64,000 bases of DNA from Streptomyces filipinensis (GTDB lineage Bacteria; Actinomycetota; Actinomycetes; Streptomycetales; Streptomycetaceae). Within the stretch, counting starts at the first letter, position 1, and every line of letters starts with the position of its first letter. Position numbers and translations under genes: made by a program. This document shows, one piece after another, positions 60,434 through 64,000 of this stretch. The notes under the pieces were generated by a model. That model was not told the DNA's origin. It made no database searches and saw only the letters and a program-made list of their open reading frames with translations. Location: contig NZ_BMTD01000007.1 of NCBI RefSeq assembly GCF_014649495.1, positions 248,001 to 312,000 of the forward strand. The letters run 5' to 3'.

Positions 60434-60886
60434 GTGACCACGCCCAGCGGACTCCACGACCACCTCGGCTACTGGCTCCGTCGCCTGTCCGACGAGGTCC
60501 ACAGCCGGTTCGAGGCCGAACTCGGCCGGCATGACGTCACCGTCTCCCAATGGGGGGTGATGGTCAGCGTGTTCCACGGCCATGACACCACCAAGGCCGT
60601 GGCCGCCCACATGGACATCGATCCCGGCGCCGTCTCCCGCCTGGTCGACCGCCTCGCGGCCAAGGACCTCCTCCGCCGCGAACCCGACCCCGCCTCCCGG
60701 CGCACGGTCCGGCTCGTGCTGACCGGCCGGGGGCAGGCCCTCGTCCCGGTACTGGCGGAGCTGGCCGACCGCAACGACGCCCACTACTTCGGCTCGCTCG
60801 ACCCCCGTCAGCGCCGGCAGCTGGAGGAGTGGATCCGGCGTCTGGTCGGCGAGGCCCACCCCGCGGCGCCGCCCGACACACCCTGA
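60434..60886 (+). CDS. MarR family transcriptional regulator
   Basis: This 150-residue winged-helix regulator matches MarR: helices around VSQWGVMVSVF, the recognition region DIDPGAVSRLVDRL and a wing with EPDPASRRTVRLVLT. It is preceded by TTGTC-based inverted repeats that it likely binds. It sits between an FAD monooxygenase and an SRPBCC protein gene, which may be its targets. The GTG at 60434 starts close to the operator. Confidence 0.9.
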   Translation: MTTPSGLHDHLGYWLRRLSDEVHSRFEAELGRHDVTVSQWGVMVSVFHGHDTTKAVAAHMDIDPGAVSRLVDRLAAKDLLRREPDPASRRTVRLVLTGRGQALVPVLAELADRNDAHYFGSLDPRQRRQLEEWIRRLVGEAHPAAPPDTP

Positions 60887-60898
60887 GAGAAGCGCACC

Positions 60899-61321
60899 AT
60901 GAGCATCAGCCCCTCCGTGACCAAGACCGTCGGCATCGACCGCCCTTGGCGGCAGGTCTTCGCCTTCCTCGCCGACCCCGCGAACTGGCCCCGGTGGGCC
61001 GTGGGCAACGTCCGCGCCATCGAGCCCACCGACGACCCCGACTGGTGGCTCATGTCCACCCCGCTCGGCCCCGCCAGGCTGCGCCTGCGTGCCCGTGCGG
61101 AGTACGGCATCCTCGATCACGACTACGTCGACGACACCGCCTCCTGGCAGGTGCCGGCCCGCGTGGTCCCCAACGGCGAGGGCGCCGAGTTCATGATCAC
61201 CTTCCATCGGCCGCCGTCGCTCACCGACACCGAGTTCAAGCAGCAGACCGACCTGGTCGACACCGAACTCGCCGCCCTCAAGCAGGTCCTGGAGGGCGGC
61301 GCGGCAGGCGTCACAGCATGA
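60899..61321 (+). CDS. SRPBCC family protein
   Basis: This 140-residue protein has the START/Bet v1-like SRPBCC fold with the usual start VTKTVGIDRPWRQVFAFLADPANWPRWA. It has a deep hydrophobic pocket that binds lipids or aromatic compounds. Its start lies 12 bases after the marR stop, so the two are probably co-transcribed. Its 3' end overlaps the convergent aldehyde dehydrogenase gene by 11 bases. Function is unspecified. Confidence 0.82.
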   Translation: MSISPSVTKTVGIDRPWRQVFAFLADPANWPRWAVGNVRAIEPTDDPDWWLMSTPLGPARLRLRARAEYGILDHDYVDDTASWQVPARVVPNGEGAEFMITFHRPPSLTDTEFKQQTDLVDTELAALKQVLEGGAAGVTA

Positions 61322-62744
61322 CGTGCTTGACCTGCGTGTAGTCCAGCAGTCCGGCGAGGGAGAGATCGCTGCCGTAACCGGAGTGGCCCACGCCCCCGTG
61401 CGGCATCTCCGAGACCGTCGTGCCGTGGGTGTTGACCCAGACGATGCCGGTGCGCAGCGCCCGGCTCGCGCGCATGGCCCGGTCGTGGTCGCGGGTCCAG
61501 ACACTCGCGGCCAGCCCCTGGGGAACCCCGTTCGCCAGCCGGAACGCCTCGGCCTCGTCGGTGAAGGGCTGGACGGTGACGACCGGCCCGAACACCTCGC
61601 TCTGCACGATCTCGTCCTCCTGCCGGACCCCGGCGATGACCGTCGCGGCGTGGAAACAGCCGGGGCGCTCCAGGGGTCTGCCGCCGGCGACCACCTCGGC
61701 GTGACGCGGAAGGCGGGCCAACAGGTCTGTGACGGAGGTGAGTTGAGCCGGACTCGCGAGAGGACCGAAGTCGGCGCGTTCGTCGTCGGGGCCTCCGGGC
61801 CGGCGCCCCGCGGCTTGTTCGGCGAAGGCGGCCAGAAAGGTGTCGTGGATCCGGCCGTCGACGAGGATCCTGGTGGCCGCCGTGCAGTCCTGCCCCGCGT
61901 TGTAGAAGGCCAGCGAGGACAACTGCGCGACCGCGTCGTCGAGATCGGCGTCCTTGTGGACCAGCACCGGTGCGTTGCCGCCGAGTTCCAGGTGCAGCCG
62001 CTTGAGATCGGCCGCCGCCGCGGTGGCGATCTCCTGCCCGGCGCGCACACTGCCCGTGACGGCCACCAGCCGGACGAACGGATGGGACACCAGCGAGCGC
62101 CCGGTGTCACGGTCGCCGCACACGACGTTGAGCACACCGGCCGGCAGGTGCTCGGAGGCCAGCCGGGCCAGGAGCACGGCTGAGGTCGGCGTGGTGTCGG
62201 ACGGTTTGAGCACGACCGTGTTCCCGGCGGCGAGAGCCGGAGCGATCTTCCACACGGCCATCATCAGCGGATAGTTCCACGGGGTGATCTGGGCGCAGAC
62301 ACCGACCGGCTCGCGGCGCAGCACGGAGGTGCGGCCCGGCGTGTACTCGGTCGCAGCGGCGCCCGGCAGATTCCGGGCGGTCCCGGCGAAGTACCGCAGC
62401 ACGTCCACGACCGCGGGCAGTTCGTCCATGAGGAACAGCACCCGGGGCTTGCCCGTGTCGGTCACCTCGGCGTCCGCCACCGCGTCGGCCTGCCGCTCCA
62501 GGGAGTCGGCGATACGCAGCAGGGCCGTCTGCCGCTGTGCGGGCGTCGTGGCCGACCAGCCGTCGAAGGCCCGTTGAGCCGCCCGGCAGGCCGCGTCCAC
62601 GTCCTCGCCCCCGGAGAGCGGGGCCAGCCCGTGCTGGAGTCCGCTCGCGGGGGCGATCAGTCGCAGGGTGGCCCCGGAGGCGGCCGGGACGTCCTGGCCG
62701 CCGATGTGGTTCAGCAGCGTGGTGAGGCGGTCGGTGTCAGCCAC
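61311..62744 (-). CDS. Aldehyde dehydrogenase, gamma-aminobutyraldehyde-type
   Basis: This 477-residue NAD-dependent aldehyde dehydrogenase has TPWNYPLMMAVWK, the Glu in LELGGNAPV and the catalytic Cys in NAGQDCTAA. It most resembles gamma-aminobutyraldehyde (PatD/PuuC-type) or betaine aldehyde dehydrogenases. It overlaps the upstream flavin amine oxidase gene by 8 bases, so it would oxidise the aldehyde that the oxidase makes from a polyamine such as putrescine. The start chosen is GTG 62744. Confidence 0.88.
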   Translation of the reverse strand: MADTDRLTTLLNHIGGQDVPAASGATLRLIAPASGLQHGLAPLSGGEDVDAACRAAQRAFDGWSATTPAQRQTALLRIADSLERQADAVADAEVTDTGKPRVLFLMDELPAVVDVLRYFAGTARNLPGAAATEYTPGRTSVLRREPVGVCAQITPWNYPLMMAVWKIAPALAAGNTVVLKPSDTTPTSAVLLARLASEHLPAGVLNVVCGDRDTGRSLVSHPFVRLVAVTGSVRAGQEIATAAAADLKRLHLELGGNAPVLVHKDADLDDAVAQLSSLAFYNAGQDCTAATRILVDGRIHDTFLAAFAEQAAGRRPGGPDDERADFGPLASPAQLTSVTDLLARLPRHAEVVAGGRPLERPGCFHAATVIAGVRQEDEIVQSEVFGPVVTVQPFTDEAEAFRLANGVPQGLAASVWTRDHDRAMRASRALRTGIVWVNTHGTTVSEMPHGGVGHSGYGSDLSLAGLLDYTQVKHVML

Positions 62745-64000
62745 GGCGCAGTGCCTCCTCGGCGGCGGCGCGGCCGGTGCGGACCGCGCCTTCCATGTAT
62801 CCGGCGACCCACTGGTCGGAGCCGCAGACGTAGAACGGTGGTTCATGCGTGCCGTGCAGCGGGCCGACCGCCATCACCTCGCCCGGCGGCCACTGGGTGA
62901 CATAGCCCTGGGTCCACGGGTCGGTGCCCCACAGCCGCAGATGACAGGCGGCCGGCCGCAGTGCCTCGTCGCCGAACAGCGCGGCCATCTCGGCGAGCAG
63001 CTCCGGCGTGCGCAGATGGGGCGGGGTGCCCAGCAGCACGCCGTAGCGCTCGGGCGGGATCAGCGCCGACAGCACGCCCTCGTTCTGCGGCCAGGTGCTG
63101 CCCAGGACCCCTTCCGTCTCGGACAGGCCGTTCAGGCCGTCGGCGCGCCAGAAGGGACCGTCGTACACGGCGGCGAACTTCGCGGCCGTCGCCTGCCGCT
63201 GCCGGTGCAGCGAGGCCAGGCGGGCGTCGCTCACACCGGTGACGGCGACCGACCGCAGCGGTCCCACCGGCAGGGCGCTCACCACGGCCGCCGCGGTGAG
63301 GACCTCACCCGTGACCAGCCGCACGGCGCAGTGTCCGGGGCGGACGTCCAGCGCGGCGACAGGCGAGCCGAGGCGGATGCGCGGGCCCAGCTCATGGCCC
63401 ATGACCTCGGCGAGGGTGGCAGAGCCCGCCGCCAGCCGCAGCCCCTCCCAGGCGTCGTAGTCGTAGTCGCCGGTGCCCGGGACCGCCGCGCTCTTGCGCA
63501 GCGCGGCCAGCAGCGAGATCCGCTCGTACGATCCGCCCGCCAGGGCCAGTTGGCCGATGTCCCACAGCCGTACCACCGCCGGCGCGGCGTGGCGGGAGCG
63601 CAGCCAGCCGGCCACGGACAGCCGGTCCAGGGCGTCCGCCGCGGGATGCGACCAGGGGGCGTCGGGGTCGACCGTGGCGGCGAGTTCGCCGAACTCCTTG
63701 CTCAGCTGCTGGTGCTGGGCCATGTCGCCGGGGCCGAACCAGTGCGGCGGGTCGCCCGCCGAGAGACCCTCCGGGGTGGCACGGGTCATGCGGCCGGGTT
63801 CGGCGACGTAGCTGGGCACGAGTTCCAGGCCGAGCTCCCCGGCCAGCCGCAGATAGGCGGTGTGGGCGTGGCCGACCACCTCGCCGCCCAGCTGCACGGT
63901 GCGGCCGTCGGGGGTGCGGGTCTGCTCGACCCGGCCGCCGACGCGGTCCCGCGCCTCCAGGACGAGTACGTCGGTGCCCGCGGCGGCGAGGTCCCGGGCG
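62737..64000 (-). CDS. Flavin monoamine oxidase, putrescine-oxidase-like (5' end outside window)
   Basis: The frame is open to base 64000, so the N-terminus with the dinucleotide-binding motif is cut off. The visible residues begin RDLAAAGTDVLVLEARDRVGG, which is the end of that motif, and continue with VQLGGEVVG and PFYVCGSDQW near the C-terminus (the FAD contact). It oxidises amines, most likely polyamines, releasing hydrogen peroxide and an aminoaldehyde for the next gene's dehydrogenase. An internal ATG at 63897 is not the true start. Confidence 0.88.
   Translation of the reverse strand, partial: ARDLAAAGTDVLVLEARDRVGGRVEQTRTPDGRTVQLGGEVVGHAHTAYLRLAGELGLELVPSYVAEPGRMTRATPEGLSAGDPPHWFGPGDMAQHQQLSKEFGELAATVDPDAPWSHPAADALDRLSVAGWLRSRHAAPAVVRLWDIGQLALAGGSYERISLLAALRKSAAVPGTGDYDYDAWEGLRLAAGSATLAEVMGHELGPRIRLGSPVAALDVRPGHCAVRLVTGEVLTAAAVVSALPVGPLRSVAVTGVSDARLASLHRQRQATAAKFAAVYDGPFWRADGLNGLSETEGVLGSTWPQNEGVLSALIPPERYGVLLGTPPHLRTPELLAEMAALFGDEALRPAACHLRLWGTDPWTQGYVTQWPPGEVMAVGPLHGTHEPPFYVCGSDQWVAGYMEGAVRTGRAAAEEALRRG

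Noticed and set aside
1..64000. CRISPR arrays, insertion sequences, prophage, tRNA or rRNA genes
   Set aside because: No regularly spaced repeats, transposase, integrase or phage motifs and no cloverleaf-like sequences were found on reading through.

Overview
The window is a high-GC actinobacterial chromosome segment, almost certainly Streptomyces or a close relative. The signs are very high G+C with G/C-rich third codon positions, many GTG starts, frequent TANNNT hexamers 6-8 nt before a start codon (leaderless transcripts), many TetR/AraC/MarR/LysR regulators, and secreted or lipoprotein genes of streptomycete type. No rRNA, tRNA, CRISPR array, insertion sequence or prophage gene was found. 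About 52 protein genes are supported. The first (TioE-like double-MerR regulator) and last (flavin amine oxidase) are cut by the window ends.

Left part (1-20.4 kb): a small P-loop kinase; a divergent SDR/TetR pair with two operator copies; a MecA-like penicillin-binding protein; an O-methyltransferase behind a strong inverted repeat; a DUF427 protein divergent from argG with ARG-box-like sequences; gapR-gap; a fatty acid desaturase; a TSUP exporter opposite a cupin-AraC regulator; NCS1 and YaaH/SatP-type transporters; an ECF41-type sigma factor (SigJ) with an FMN reductase and a SnoaL-like protein; then three small exported proteins and a DUF1330 protein. Both the sigJ-FMN reductase pair and the SnoaL gene are preceded by a match to the ECF41 promoter pattern (TGTCAC[A/C]-N16-CGTC), so they look like a self-contained regulon.

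Central part (20.6-31.5 kb): a tight minus-strand operon, read from right to left: SAM methyltransferase, AMP-forming acyl ligase, alpha/beta hydrolase, RimK-like ATP-grasp ligase, PaaK-like adenylating enzyme, DHA2-type exporter and a 2-isopropylmalate synthase homologue. It faces a divergent LysR regulator across a 0.5-kb control region, and most junctions are ATGA/GTGA overlaps. An isopropylmalate-synthase homologue combined with a single-enzyme ATP-grasp ligase, adenylating enzymes, a carboxyl-methyltransferase candidate and an exporter is the logic known for the beta-lactone dipeptide proteasome inhibitors belactosin and cystargolide. This is the strongest candidate here for an interesting biosynthetic system.

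Right part (31.6-64 kb): htpG; a YheO/DauR-type PAS-HTH regulator followed by a D-threonine aldolase-like PLP enzyme and an arginyl-tRNA synthetase; a LmbE-type deacetylase; a DUF1345 membrane protein; an Ada/AlkA-type DNA repair protein; a PEP mutase/isocitrate lyase family enzyme; a secreted lamin-tail protein with a His-rich repeat tail; a 1390-residue nitrate reductase/flavoprotein reductase fusion; a decayed SDR relic; two MFS transporters; a two-component system followed by two small exported proteins; a TetR-controlled PaoABC-like molybdo-flavoprotein aldehyde oxidoreductase with XdhC; an FAD monooxygenase, MarR and SRPBCC group; and the start of a putrescine-type amine catabolic operon. 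Numerous transport, redox and regulatory genes separated by a few housekeeping-like genes is typical of a Streptomyces chromosome arm. Promoter, operator and terminator calls were made by eye and carry lower confidence than the coding calls.
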